Shown: positions 42,799 through 51,627, counted from the first letter of the stretch. The stretch is DNA of 64,000 bases from Pseudomonas mandelii (GCF_006438925.1 NZ_RCZA01000009.1:62300-126299), one strand, 5' to 3'. Program-made: numbers and translations. The notes: a model not told the origin generated them from the letters alone.

Positions 42799-42890
42799 CT
42801 GTGGGAGCGGGTTTGCTCGCGAAGGCGGACTGTCAGTCGACATCAATGGTGAATGTCCGGCCGCCTTCGCGAGCAAGCCCGCTCCCACAG
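42799..42890. repeat. REP doublet (family 1, inverted configuration)
   Basis: CTGTGGGAGCGGGTTTGCTC and its complement-like partner, TCGCGA ends inward, around a spacer that includes CAGTCGACATCAATGG. It lies between the DedA and acetyltransferase genes. Confidence 0.85.
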
Positions 42891-42903
42891 GTATTGAGGC
42901 GGA

Positions 42904-43365
42904 TCAGAGCTCGTCGCTGATCGGCAACACGTAGTTCTTGAACTCGGTGTCTTCCTTGAATCCGATGGATTCGTAGGTTTTGCGCGCGACTTCGTTATTG
43001 CTGCTGGTGGAAACGCGCATGCGTACCGCGTTGGTTTCCTTGGCCATTTTTTTCGCGGTGCGGATGAGATTGTCGGCGACCAATTGGCGGCGGGCCTCTT
43101 CGGCGACGTAGATGTCGTTGAGGATCCACACACGCTTCAGCGAAAGGGACGAAAAGCTGGGATACAACTGACAGAAACCCATCAGTTTGTTGCTGTCGTC
43201 ATCGGCCAGGGCCAGGTAGATCACCGACTCCTTGCGACGCAGGCGCTTTTCAAGGAACGCCCGGGACGAGTCCGGATAAGCCAGGGAGCCATAAAACTCG
43301 CGATATTTGACGAACAACGGGGTCAACAGGTCCAGGTGTTCGAGGGTCGCTTGAATAATCCGCAT
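42904..43365 (-). CDS. GNAT family N-acetyltransferase
   Basis: 153 residues with the GNAT fold. MRIIQATLEHLDLLTPLF opens the domain, VWILNDIYVAEEARRQLVAD carries the acetyl-CoA-binding VxxxxR region (V-AEEARRQL), and NEVARKTYESIGFKED is the motif B region. The substrate is unknown. It is placed next to eutC, as PA4026 is in PAO1, and has the same orientation, so a link with the ethanolamine genes is possible. The gap to eutC is about 118 bases. Confidence 0.85.
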   Translation of the reverse strand: MRIIQATLEHLDLLTPLFVKYREFYGSLAYPDSSRAFLEKRLRRKESVIYLALADDDSNKLMGFCQLYPSFSSLSLKRVWILNDIYVAEEARRQLVADNLIRTAKKMAKETNAVRMRVSTSSNNEVARKTYESIGFKEDTEFKNYVLPISDEL

Positions 43366-43483
43366 GGTAGGTCTCGTCTTCAAGTGGCTGTCTTCACGTA
43401 CTGTGACGGCGAACGGTTCTCACTCGGGCAGCCGTGTTTCGATCCTGCCTGAAACTGAATCAGAAACGCAATGCGGAAACGGT

Positions 43484-44320
43484 TCAGGCATCCGGCAGAC
43501 TCAGTAGGAAATTACCTTTCATGTCCGCTCCTGCGTCCGACTCCAGTGTCAGAACCTGGGCTTCGTCCTTCAGATTGACCCCTGACAACTGCCGCCGACA
43601 GGCCTCGCGCATCAAATACAGCAAACGGTGTGCCGCCATGCCGTAACTCAGGCCTTCGAGTCGGACGTTGGAGATGCAGTTGCGATAGGCATCCGTCAGC
43701 CCGACCTTTGGATTGTAGGTGAAATACAGCCCCAGGCTGTCCGGGGAGCTGAGGCCAGGGCGTTCGCCGATCAGGATTACCACCATTTTCGCACCCAGCA
43801 GCTCACCGATCTCGTCGGCTACGGCGACCCGACCCTGTTCCACCAGAATGACCGGTGAGACGGACCAGCCGTCATTCACAATCTGATCTTCCATCCGCGT
43901 CAGAAACGGCAGGGTATGGCGATGAACGGCCAGCGCCGACAACCCATCGGCAACGACAATTGCCAGATCGACACCGCCAGGATTGGCCAATGCGTAATCG
44001 CGCAGTGTCTGAGCCGACTCATCATTGAGCTTTCGCCCCAAATCAGGGCGTTGCAAATAACTGTTCCGGTCCGTAGCGGCGCTGTGTAGCAACAAACTGG
44101 CACGCCCGCGTTCAGCCAGTTGTGAGCTGAGCCCCGTATGGTCAAACGGCAAGTGCACCGCATCCCGTGCCTGAGCGTGGGCGTACTGGAAATCCAGCTG
44201 CGCGCTGGTCGGCATGCTGGTGCCGGTTCTACCCAAAGCGATCCGTGCCGGTGTCAGGCGACGCAGTTCCAGTAACGGGTTCTCTGGATCAGCAGGTGGT
44301 TTATCCATTTCAACACTCAT
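43484..44320 (-). CDS. eutC: Ethanolamine ammonia-lyase, small subunit
   Basis: 278 residues when started at MSVEMDKPP, whose ATG overlaps the eutB TGA. Family features include TPARIALGRTGTSMPT near residue 24, LADLSAL-like VVADGLSALAV and a C-terminal YNPKVGLTDAYRNCISNVR. With EutB and adenosylcobalamin it converts ethanolamine to acetaldehyde and ammonia. No microcompartment genes are present nearby, so this is the short eut pathway that works without a carboxysome-like shell. Confidence 0.94.
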   Translation of the reverse strand: MSVEMDKPPADPENPLLELRRLTPARIALGRTGTSMPTSAQLDFQYAHAQARDAVHLPFDHTGLSSQLAERGRASLLLHSAATDRNSYLQRPDLGRKLNDESAQTLRDYALANPGGVDLAIVVADGLSALAVHRHTLPFLTRMEDQIVNDGWSVSPVILVEQGRVAVADEIGELLGAKMVVILIGERPGLSSPDSLGLYFTYNPKVGLTDAYRNCISNVRLEGLSYGMAAHRLLYLMREACRRQLSGVNLKDEAQVLTLESDAGADMKGNFLLSLPDA

Positions 44321-45711
44321 CCCAGTTGCCCCATCGCTTGGCGGAAGGCCGGTGGCAGGCTGTCGCCGAAGTGAATCTTGCCGTCTGCCTGGGTGAAAAT
44401 GCCCATTCTCGCCAGCCATTGTTCGAATTCCGGCGCCGGTTTCAGGCCCAGCGTCTGGCGGGCGTAAAGCGCGTCGTGGAACGAAGTGGTCTGGTAGTTG
44501 AGCATGATGTCGTCGGAGCCGGGGATGCCCATGATGAAGTTGATCCCGGCCACGCCCAACAGGGTCAGCAGGGTGTCCATATCGTCCTGGTCGGCTTCGG
44601 CGTGGTTGGTGTAACAGATGTCGCAACCCATGGGTACGCCCAGGAGCTTGCCGCAGAAGTGATCCTCGAGGCCGGCGCGGATGATCTGTTTACCGTTGTA
44701 GAGGTATTCCGGGCCGATGAATCCTACGACGGTGTTCACCAGAAACGGTTTGAAATGGCGCGCCACGGCGTAGGCGCGGGTTTCGCAGGTCTGTTGATCG
44801 ATGCCGTGGTGGGCGTTGGCTGACAAAGCGCTGCCCTGACCGGTTTCGAAATACATCAGGTTCTGCCCCAACGTGCCGCGATTCAGGCTCAATCCGGCGT
44901 CGTAGCCTTCTTGCAACACGTTCAGGTTGATACCAAAACTGGCGTTCGCCGCTTCGGTGCCGGCGATCGACTGGAACACCAGGTCCAGAGGAACACCGCG
45001 ATTGATCGCCTCGATGGAGGTCGTGACGTGGGTCAGCACGCAGGCTTGTGTAGGAATTTCGTAGCGCTGGATGATCGCGTCGAGCATTTCCAGCATGGCG
45101 CAGATCGAGGCGATGCTATCGGTGGCCGGGTTGATGCCGATCATCGCGTCCCCGTTACCGTACAGCAGGCCGTCGAGAATGCTCGCGGCGATACCGGCCG
45201 GTTCGTCGGTGGGGTGGTTGGGTTGCAGGCGGGTGGATAGCCGGCCGCGCAGGCCCATCGTGCCGCGGAACTGGGTGACCACGCGGATTTTCTGCGCGAC
45301 CAGCACCAGATCCTGCACGCGCATGATCTTCGACACGGCGGCGGCCATTTCCGGGGTCAGGCCTGGCGCGAGGGCGCGCAGGCTCTGTTCGTCGGCGGCA
45401 TCGCTGAGCAGCCAGTCGCGAAAGCCGCCGACGGTGAGGTGGCTGACGGCGGCGAAGGCTTGTTTGTCGTGAGTGTCGATGATTAGTCGGGTGACTTCAT
45501 CGGACTCATAAGGAATGAGTACTTCTTGCAGGAAGTGGCTGAGCGGGATGTTGGCGAGGGCCATCTGCGCGGCCACACGCTCGCCATCGTTGAGGGCGGC
45601 GACGCCGGCGAGAAAATCCCCGGAGCGCGCCGGACTGGCCTTGGCCATGACGTCCTTGAGACTCTCGAAGCGATAGGTCTGGGCGCCGACGGAATGGGCA
45701 AATGCGGCCAT
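44317..45711 (-). CDS. eutB: Ethanolamine ammonia-lyase, large subunit
   Basis: 464 residues, normal length. MAAFAHSVGAQTYRFESLKD begins the protein. GDAMIGINPATDSIASI and GQGSALSANAHHGIDQQTCE are characteristic segments of the TIM-barrel active site. It binds adenosylcobalamin together with EutC. The neighbouring btuF/btuB pair on the other side of the mag region would help supply the cofactor. No strong promoter seen directly upstream; transcription probably continues from eat through a family 2 repeat. Confidence 0.96.
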   Translation of the reverse strand: MAAFAHSVGAQTYRFESLKDVMAKASPARSGDFLAGVAALNDGERVAAQMALANIPLSHFLQEVLIPYESDEVTRLIIDTHDKQAFAAVSHLTVGGFRDWLLSDAADEQSLRALAPGLTPEMAAAVSKIMRVQDLVLVAQKIRVVTQFRGTMGLRGRLSTRLQPNHPTDEPAGIAASILDGLLYGNGDAMIGINPATDSIASICAMLEMLDAIIQRYEIPTQACVLTHVTTSIEAINRGVPLDLVFQSIAGTEAANASFGINLNVLQEGYDAGLSLNRGTLGQNLMYFETGQGSALSANAHHGIDQQTCETRAYAVARHFKPFLVNTVVGFIGPEYLYNGKQIIRAGLEDHFCGKLLGVPMGCDICYTNHAEADQDDMDTLLTLLGVAGINFIMGIPGSDDIMLNYQTTSFHDALYARQTLGLKPAPEFEQWLARMGIFTQADGKIHFGDSLPPAFRQAMGQLG

Positions 45712-45762
45712 GGGACGGGGTCCTCCTGATTCTATTTATGACTCAAACTCACGGCTAACATG

Positions 45763-45847
45763 TGTAGGAGCTGCCGAAGGCTGCGATCTTTTGATCTTGC
45801 CTCCTAAAAACAAGATCAAAAGATCGCAGCCTTCGGCAGCTCCTACA
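45763..45847. repeat. Inverted repeat, family 2
   Basis: TGTAGGAGCTGCCGAAGGCT and GCAGCCTTCGGCAGCTCCTA pair nearly perfectly, with AAGATCAAAAGATC near the loop. It lies inside the eat-eutBC unit between eutB and eat. Confidence 0.9.
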
Positions 45848-45907
45848 GGGGGCGACGTGCACTTCAATATGGCAAGCGCCGGGCAACAGGCCCGGCGCCG
45901 GTGCAAC

Positions 45908-47278
45908 TCAGACGCCTTCGAGCATCGCATCCGCCGGCGCGTCGAAGCGCTGCTTGGCGGTCAATTGGAAATACAAGTAACCGACCGCCATGAAGCCGAG
46001 GAACACGCACCCGATCAGCGTATTGAACCAGGCCATCGCCACCAGGCACACCACCGCCAGAAACAGCGCAATTCCCGGCACGATCGGATAACCCGGCGCG
46101 CGGAAGGTGCGCTCAAGGTTCGGCTCGGTTTTACGCAGTTTGAACAGACTCAGCATACTGATGATGTACATCACGATGGCACCGAATACCGACATGGTGA
46201 TCATTGCAGCCGTCAGGGTCATGCCTTGCAGGTTGACCAGGCCGTCGCTGTAGATCGCCGCGATGCCGATCACGCCGCCGGCCAGGATCGCCCGGTGCGG
46301 AGTCTGGAAACGCGAGAGCTTGGCCAGACTGCGAGGCAGGTAACCGGCCCGGGCCAGCGCAAAGAACTGCCGCGAGTAGCCGAGAATGATCCCGTGGAAA
46401 CTCGCCACCAGACCGAACAGGCCGATCCACACCAGCATGTGCATCCAGCTCGAATTGTTGCCGACTACGGCTTTCATTGCCTGAGGCAACGGATCGTTGA
46501 TGTTCGACAGTTGACGCCAGTCGCCAACGCCGCCCGCCATCACCATTACGCCGATGGCCAGGAACACCAGGGTCAGAATGCCACTGACATAAGCCCTGGG
46601 AATCGTACGTTTCGGGTCCTTGGCTTCTTCGGCCGCCATCGCCGCGCCTTCAATCGCAAGGAAAAACCAGATCGCGAAGGGGATCGCCGCAAAGATGCCG
46701 GGAATCGAGCCCATGGTGAACTCGTTGGCGCCCGACCAGCCGTTAAGCGCGAAATTACTGAAGCTGAAGCCCGGCGCAACGACGCCCATGAACACCAGCA
46801 ATTCGGCGACCGCCAGCACGGTGACTACCAGTTCAAACGTCGCGGCGATGCTGACGCCGAGGATATTCAAGCCCATGAACACGAAATAGGCGCCAACGGC
46901 GGCGATCTTGGGGTCCAGTTCCGGGTATTGCACGTTGAGGTAGGCGCCGATGGCCATGGCAATCGCCGGGGGCGCAAAGACGAACTCAATCAGGGTGGCG
47001 ATGCCGGCGATCAGTCCGCCTTTCTCACCGAAGGCCCGCCGGCTGTAGGCAAACGGCCCGCCCGCGTGGGGAATCGCGGTAGTCAATTCGGTGAAGCTGA
47101 AGATGAAACAGGTGTACATCGTCGCCACCATTAACGCGGTGACGAGGAAACCCAGGGTCCCTGCGGTGCCCCAGCCGTAACTCCAGCCGAAATATTCACC
47201 GGAAATCACCAGGCCGACGGCAATGCCCCATAAATGCAGGGTGCCGAGTGTGGGTTTGAGCTGTGTAGTAGAAGTCAT
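45908..47278 (-). CDS. eat: Ethanolamine permease (APC superfamily)
   Basis: 456 residues with about 12 membrane segments. The first conserved stretch WGIAVGLVISGEYFGWSYGW and EGAAMAAEEAKDPKRTIPRA with its Glu/Lys-rich loop are typical of the ethanolamine permease branch of the APC family. It imports ethanolamine across the inner membrane for EutBC. The position between eutB and exaC, and a sigma-54 promoter 70-90 bases upstream, fit the EatR-controlled operon of P. aeruginosa (PA4023-PA4025). Confidence 0.93.
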   Translation of the reverse strand: MTSTTQLKPTLGTLHLWGIAVGLVISGEYFGWSYGWGTAGTLGFLVTALMVATMYTCFIFSFTELTTAIPHAGGPFAYSRRAFGEKGGLIAGIATLIEFVFAPPAIAMAIGAYLNVQYPELDPKIAAVGAYFVFMGLNILGVSIAATFELVVTVLAVAELLVFMGVVAPGFSFSNFALNGWSGANEFTMGSIPGIFAAIPFAIWFFLAIEGAAMAAEEAKDPKRTIPRAYVSGILTLVFLAIGVMVMAGGVGDWRQLSNINDPLPQAMKAVVGNNSSWMHMLVWIGLFGLVASFHGIILGYSRQFFALARAGYLPRSLAKLSRFQTPHRAILAGGVIGIAAIYSDGLVNLQGMTLTAAMITMSVFGAIVMYIISMLSLFKLRKTEPNLERTFRAPGYPIVPGIALFLAVVCLVAMAWFNTLIGCVFLGFMAVGYLYFQLTAKQRFDAPADAMLEGV

Positions 47279-47350
47279 AAGTCCTCGCTGTCTTTATTAT
47301 TTTTTGATCTGTTGGACTTTCGGGTACGACGTTTCGTGTGGAACGGGCAC

Positions 47351-47365
47351 GCAAAGCCCGTGCCA
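47351..47365 (-). promoter_or_regulatory. Sigma-54 promoter for eat-eutBC
   Basis: Read on the minus strand the site is TGGCACGGGCTTTGC, a full match to TGGCAC-N5-TTGC with GG and GC separated by 10 bases. It lies 73-87 bases upstream of the eat start. RpoN would need an activator; EatR encoded at 49446 is the obvious one. Confidence 0.8.
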
Positions 47366-47401
47366 GAGCGGCAGGGCGATGTTTGGTGTGTCATTGAGGA
47401 C

Positions 47402-47499
47402 GCCATCGCGAGCAGGCTCGCTCCCACAGAGTTAGGTGGTGAATCCACTTTTGGGGGCTGACCCAAATTCAATGTGGGAGCGAGCCTGCTCGCGATGGC
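47402..47499. repeat. REP doublet (family 1)
   Basis: GCCATCGCGAGCAGGCTCGC and its complement-like partner around a spacer of about 35-40 bases, between exaC and the eat promoter. Confidence 0.85.
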
Positions 47500-47542
47500 C
47501 ATCTGAAGGGCGACGCAGAGACATCTGCATCGCCCACGCTTT

Positions 47543-49063
47543 TTAGAAGAAGCCCAACGGATTGATGTCGTAGCTCACCAGCAGGTTTTTGGTCTGCTGA
47601 TAGTGATCGAGCATCATCTTGTGGGTTTCACGACCGACGCCGGACTTCTTGTAGCCACCGAACGCGGCGTGCGCCGGGTACAGGTGATAGCAGTTGGTCC
47701 ACACACGACCGGCCTTGATGGCGCGGCCCATGCGATAGGCGCGGTTGATGTCGCGGGTCCAGAGGCCGGCACCCAGGCCGAACTCGGTGTCGTTGGCAAT
47801 GGCCAGGGCTTCGGCTTCGTCCTTGAAGGTGGTGATGCTCACCACCGGGCCAAAGATTTCTTCCTGGAACACGCGCATTTTGTTGGTGCCCTTGAGCAGG
47901 GTCGGCTGGATGTAATACCCGGTCGACAGATTGCCCTCGAGTTTTTCCACCTTGCCGCCGGTCAACAGCTCGGCGCCTTCGCCCTTGGCGATTTCCAGGT
48001 ACGAAAGGATTTTGTCGAATTGCTGCTCGGACGCCTGGGCGCCGACCATGGTGTCGGTGTCCAGCGGGTCGCCACGTTTGATCGACAACACTTTTTTCAT
48101 CACGACTTTCATGAAGTCGTCGTAGATCGACTCTTGCACCAAGGCGCGGGATGGGCAGGTGCAGACTTCGCCCTGGTTGAAGAACGCCAGCACCAGGCCT
48201 TCGGCGGCTTTTTCGATGAAGGTTTCTTCGGCTTGCATGATGTCGGCGAAGAAGATGTTCGGCGACTTGCCACCCAGCTCCACGGTGGACGGAATGATGT
48301 TTTCGGCGGCGCATTTCATGATGTGCGAGCCGACCGGGGTCGAGCCGGTGAAGGCGATCTTGGCGATGCGTTTGCTGGTGGCCAGTGCTTCGCCGGCTTC
48401 TTTGCCGAAGCCTTGCACCACGTTCAGCACGCCGGGTGGCAGCAGGTCGCCGATCAGCTCCATCAGCACGGTGATGCCCAGCGGCGTTTGCTCGGCAGGC
48501 TTGAGCACCACGCAGTTACCGGCCGCCAGGGCCGGGGCGAGTTTCCAGGCAGCCATCAGGATCGGGAAGTTCCACGGAATGATCTGCCCGACTACGCCCA
48601 GCGGTTCATGGATGTGATACGCCACGGTATTGCCGTCGATCTCTGCAGCGCTGCCTTCCTGGGCGCGGATGCAGCCAGCGAAGTAGCGGAAATGGTCGGC
48701 CGCCAGCGGGATGTCGGCGTTGAGGGTTTCACGCACGGCTTTGCCGTTGTCCCAGGATTCGGTGATCGCCAGGACTTCGAGGTTCTGTTCGATGCGGTCG
48801 GCGATTTTCAGCAGCACCAGCGAGCGAGCCTGGGCGGACGTGGCGCCCCAGGCATCGGCGGCCGCGTGGGCAGCGTCCAGGGCCTTTTCGATGTCTTCGG
48901 CCGTGGAGCGGGGGAATTCGGCAATCGGTTGGCCATTCACTGGCGAGGTATTGGTGAAGTACTGACCTTTAACAGGCGCGACGAACTCGCCGCCGATGTA
49001 GTTACCGTATTTGCTCTTGAACGAAACGATAGCGCCTTCAGTACCGGGGTGAGCGTAACGCAT
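47543..49063 (-). CDS. exaC: NAD-dependent aldehyde dehydrogenase ExaC
   Basis: 506 residues of the ALDH superfamily. The NAD motif is FTGSTPVGS, the catalytic Cys is in FFNQGEVCTCPSR, and the general base Glu is in VELGGKSPN. It oxidises acetaldehyde from ethanolamine (and ethanol) to acetate. The start at 49063 has GGAGA upstream; the longer open frame to 49345 covers promoter DNA. A sigma-54 promoter lies 65-80 bases upstream, so EatR/RpoN control is likely. PA4022 equivalent. Confidence 0.94.
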   Translation of the reverse strand: MRYAHPGTEGAIVSFKSKYGNYIGGEFVAPVKGQYFTNTSPVNGQPIAEFPRSTAEDIEKALDAAHAAADAWGATSAQARSLVLLKIADRIEQNLEVLAITESWDNGKAVRETLNADIPLAADHFRYFAGCIRAQEGSAAEIDGNTVAYHIHEPLGVVGQIIPWNFPILMAAWKLAPALAAGNCVVLKPAEQTPLGITVLMELIGDLLPPGVLNVVQGFGKEAGEALATSKRIAKIAFTGSTPVGSHIMKCAAENIIPSTVELGGKSPNIFFADIMQAEETFIEKAAEGLVLAFFNQGEVCTCPSRALVQESIYDDFMKVVMKKVLSIKRGDPLDTDTMVGAQASEQQFDKILSYLEIAKGEGAELLTGGKVEKLEGNLSTGYYIQPTLLKGTNKMRVFQEEIFGPVVSITTFKDEAEALAIANDTEFGLGAGLWTRDINRAYRMGRAIKAGRVWTNCYHLYPAHAAFGGYKKSGVGRETHKMMLDHYQQTKNLLVSYDINPLGFF

Positions 49064-49127
49064 GGTGATTTCTCCTTGGCTTTTGTGCTTATAAGGGAGA
49101 GCGCATGTGCGCCTGCTATAAGCGTAG

Positions 49128-49143
49128 AGCAAAGGTCGGGCCA
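49128..49143 (-). promoter_or_regulatory. Sigma-54 promoter for exaC
   Basis: On the minus strand the site reads TGGCCCGACCTTTGCT, with GG-N10-GC exact and only one change from TGGCAC at the -24 element. It is 65-80 bases upstream of the exaC ATG. The 382-base gap 49064-49445 also holds a dyad at 49239 and a family 2 repeat. Confidence 0.78.
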
Positions 49144-49238
49144 CTGCCTTGCAGGTCAGGCAAATCAAGGCCTTACGCGGTTTTTGTCGGACCGGCGGAC
49201 TCCATCTGTGACGGTTTCGGTACGGTCCCCGTGACACT

Positions 49239-49258
49239 TTGTACCGCTTCTGGCACAA
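49239..49258. promoter_or_regulatory. Candidate EatR enhancer site
   Basis: TTGTACC-N6-GGCACAA is a 7-bp dyad with one weak pair, lying about 100 bases upstream of the exaC sigma-54 promoter and about 190 bases before eatR. TGTGACGG occurs on either side (49207-49214 and 49261-49268). The location suits an upstream activating sequence for an enhancer-binding protein, but no second copy was found near eat. Confidence 0.45.
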
Positions 49259-49331
49259 CGTGTGACGGGTCGGTCTCGCCAGCATTGCAAAGCATGGATG
49301 GCTGGAGGATGCTCGGTGCCTGTGATGGACC

Positions 49332-49410
49332 GTAGGAGCTGCCAAAGGCTGCGATCTTTTGATCTCGAACCATCAAAGTCAAAAGATCGCAGCCTTCGGC
49401 AGCTCCTACA
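49332..49410. repeat. Inverted repeat, family 2
   Basis: GTAGGAGCTGCCAAAGGCTG and CAGCCTTCGGCAGCTCCTAC form the arms, with an A/C difference in the middle. It lies just before the eatR start region. Confidence 0.88.
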
Positions 49411-49445
49411 GGGCCGTGTACACCTTTCGGGGAGAACAATAAGAA

Positions 49446-51359
49446 ATGCACGACAACCATTTGAGTCGCCATGCCCAGCAGGTCCTGACCGTTACTCAGG
49501 GAAAATCCCACCTGCACGGCCCCGGCAGCGACCCGTCGATCGCCCGTTCCTGGCTGCGCTGTCTTGAGGACTATCACCTCGACCCGGCCCTGACCATGGC
49601 CCCGACGGTGCTGGAACATGGCCGCGTCCTGGAAAGCCGCGAGCGCTTGCAGCAGGTGCTGCACATCGCCGGCAGCGAAATGACCAGCCTTCATCAGCAA
49701 CTCTCCGGCGCCGGCCACGCGGTCCTGCTGACCGACGCCCGCGGCGTGATCCTCAATTGCGTCACCGCGCCTGCCGAGCGGAAGATTTTCGAACGCGCCG
49801 GCCTCTGGCTCGGTGCTGACTGGAGCGAAGCCTGCGAAGGCACCAACGGCATTGGCACCTGTCTGGTGGAGCGTCAGTCCCTGACCATCCACCAGGACGA
49901 GCACTTTCGCGGCCGTCACACCGGCCTGACCTGCTCGGCGAGCCCGGTGTTCGACCCACACGGCGAACTGCTGGCGGTGCTCGACGTGTCCTCGGCGCGC
50001 CACGAGGTCTCGCGTCAGAGCCAATTCCACACCATGGCCCTGGTCAATCTTTCGGCGAAGATGATCGAAAGCTGCTATTTCCTGCGCTACTTCGACAATC
50101 AGTGGTTGCTGCGTTTTCATCTTCAGGCCGAATCCGTTGGGCTGTTCAGCGAAGGGTTGCTGGCGTTTGACGGGGAAGGGCGGATCAGCGCGGTCAACCA
50201 GAGTGCGCTGAACCTGCTGGGGCATATTCGCGGTGGGTTGCTGGGCAAGCCGGTGGAGGCGTTTTTCGATTGCTCGCTGGATGAATTGCTCGGCCGCGCC
50301 AGCGTCAATGCCAGCGCCAGTTGGCCGTTGCGCACGCGCGACGGACGGAGCCTGTTTGCGGTGTTGCGCGGGCAGCCACGCAGCATTCCGGTGCCGGTGA
50401 TTCAAAGTGCGGTGATCGCCGAACCTTCGCGCTTATCGGGCATTTGTCTGGGCGACACGGGGTTGCAGGAAGACTTCCGCAAATCCTTGCGCGTGTTCGA
50501 GCGGGACGTACCGCTACTGATCAACGGCGAAACCGGATCCGGCAAAGAAGCGTTTGCCAAAGCCGTCCATCAGGCCAGCCAGCGAGCAGAAAAAGCCTTC
50601 GTCGCCCTCAACTGCGCAGCCATCCCCGAAAGCCTGATCGAGAGCGAACTGTTTGGCTATCGCGGCGGCAGCTTTACCGGTGCGCGTAAGGAAGGCATGC
50701 GCGGCAAGTTGCAGCAGGCCGATGGCGGGACTCTGTTCCTCGATGAAATCGGCGACATGCCCCTGGCTTTGCAGACCCGGCTATTAAGGGTGCTGGAGGA
50801 TCGTCAGGTAGTGCCGATCGGCGGCGAGCCGGAGTCGGTCAACGTACGGATCATCAGCGCCACTCACCGCAATCTGCTGGAGCGGGTGCAGGATGGCAGC
50901 TTCCGCGAGGATTTGTATTACCGGCTCAACGGGCTGGAAGTTGCACTACCGGCGCTGCGTGATCGCAGTGATAAATCTCAGTTGCTCGACTTTTTACTGG
51001 CCGAAGAGGCGGGCGGGGAAACCGTATTGATCGACGGTCCGGCACGCCAGGCGTTGCTGGCCTTCGCCTGGCCGGGGAACGTGCGGCAGTTGCGCAATGT
51101 GCTGCGCACCTTGGCGGCGTTGTGCGACGGCGGGCGGATCGGGCTGGAAGATTTGCCGGTGATGATTCGTCAGGCTCGACCGGTTCCGCTTGTTGCCGTT
51201 GAAGAGCCGTCGGAGCATCCGCTGGATGACGCTGAACGGTTGGCGTTGCTGAATGTGCTGGAACAGACGCGCTGGCATATGACTCACACGGCTGAACAGT
51301 TGGGTGTCAGTCGTAACACCCTTTATAGAAAATTGCGTAAACATGGAATTGAGCGGTAG
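49446..51359 (+). CDS. eatR: Sigma-54-dependent activator EatR (AcoR type)
   Basis: 637 residues: an AcoR-like N-terminus with a GAF domain (about 75-215), a PAS-like segment (about 235-320), an AAA+ domain (about 340-560) with Walker A GETGSGKE from residue 361, and a C-terminal Fis-type helix-turn-helix (TAEQLGVSRNTLYRKLRK). The RpoN-contact loop reads GSFTGA (408-413), in place of the usual GAFTGA. It sits divergent from exaC, with good sigma-54 promoters before exaC and eat, as for EatR (PA4021) of P. aeruginosa, which activates ethanolamine catabolism. The inducer is probably ethanolamine. Confidence 0.9.
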   Translation: MHDNHLSRHAQQVLTVTQGKSHLHGPGSDPSIARSWLRCLEDYHLDPALTMAPTVLEHGRVLESRERLQQVLHIAGSEMTSLHQQLSGAGHAVLLTDARGVILNCVTAPAERKIFERAGLWLGADWSEACEGTNGIGTCLVERQSLTIHQDEHFRGRHTGLTCSASPVFDPHGELLAVLDVSSARHEVSRQSQFHTMALVNLSAKMIESCYFLRYFDNQWLLRFHLQAESVGLFSEGLLAFDGEGRISAVNQSALNLLGHIRGGLLGKPVEAFFDCSLDELLGRASVNASASWPLRTRDGRSLFAVLRGQPRSIPVPVIQSAVIAEPSRLSGICLGDTGLQEDFRKSLRVFERDVPLLINGETGSGKEAFAKAVHQASQRAEKAFVALNCAAIPESLIESELFGYRGGSFTGARKEGMRGKLQQADGGTLFLDEIGDMPLALQTRLLRVLEDRQVVPIGGEPESVNVRIISATHRNLLERVQDGSFREDLYYRLNGLEVALPALRDRSDKSQLLDFLLAEEAGGETVLIDGPARQALLAFAWPGNVRQLRNVLRTLAALCDGGRIGLEDLPVMIRQARPVPLVAVEEPSEHPLDDAERLALLNVLEQTRWHMTHTAEQLGVSRNTLYRKLRKHGIER

Positions 51360-51371
51360 ACCGATAGATCC

Positions 51372-51548
51372 AGCCCTCACCCTAACCCTCCCGAAACGTC
51401 GGACCGCCCGTAGGGAGAGGGGACTGACCGAGGTGTTTGGTCGGGATACGGCGACCTGAAACTCCGAGTCGAGCTCAGGTTTTGAACATCACCAAGATCG
51501 GCTCCCTTTCCCCCTCTCCCCTCTGGGGAGAGGGCTGGGGTGAGGGGT
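51372..51548. repeat. Inverted repeat of the CCCTCACCC type
   Basis: CCCTCACCCTAACCCTC and the partner GAGGGCTGGGGTGAGGG bound a 177-base element with inner GGGAGAGGGGAC and CCCTCTCCCC segments. It fills most of the 268-base gap between eatR and mpl. This is a separate repeat family from the REP and family 2 elements. Confidence 0.75.
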
Positions 51549-51627
51549 GGATTTTAAGCCTTCACCTAAAGAGTGCGAATTTTCCCACCCTACGCTAACC
51601 TGCGGCCATGTTTTACGAGGTCGACTA

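Noticed and set aside
47603..49234. A 543-codon plus-strand frame opposite exaC
   Set aside because: Antisense shadow of exaC; no domain, and the sense gene is unmistakable.
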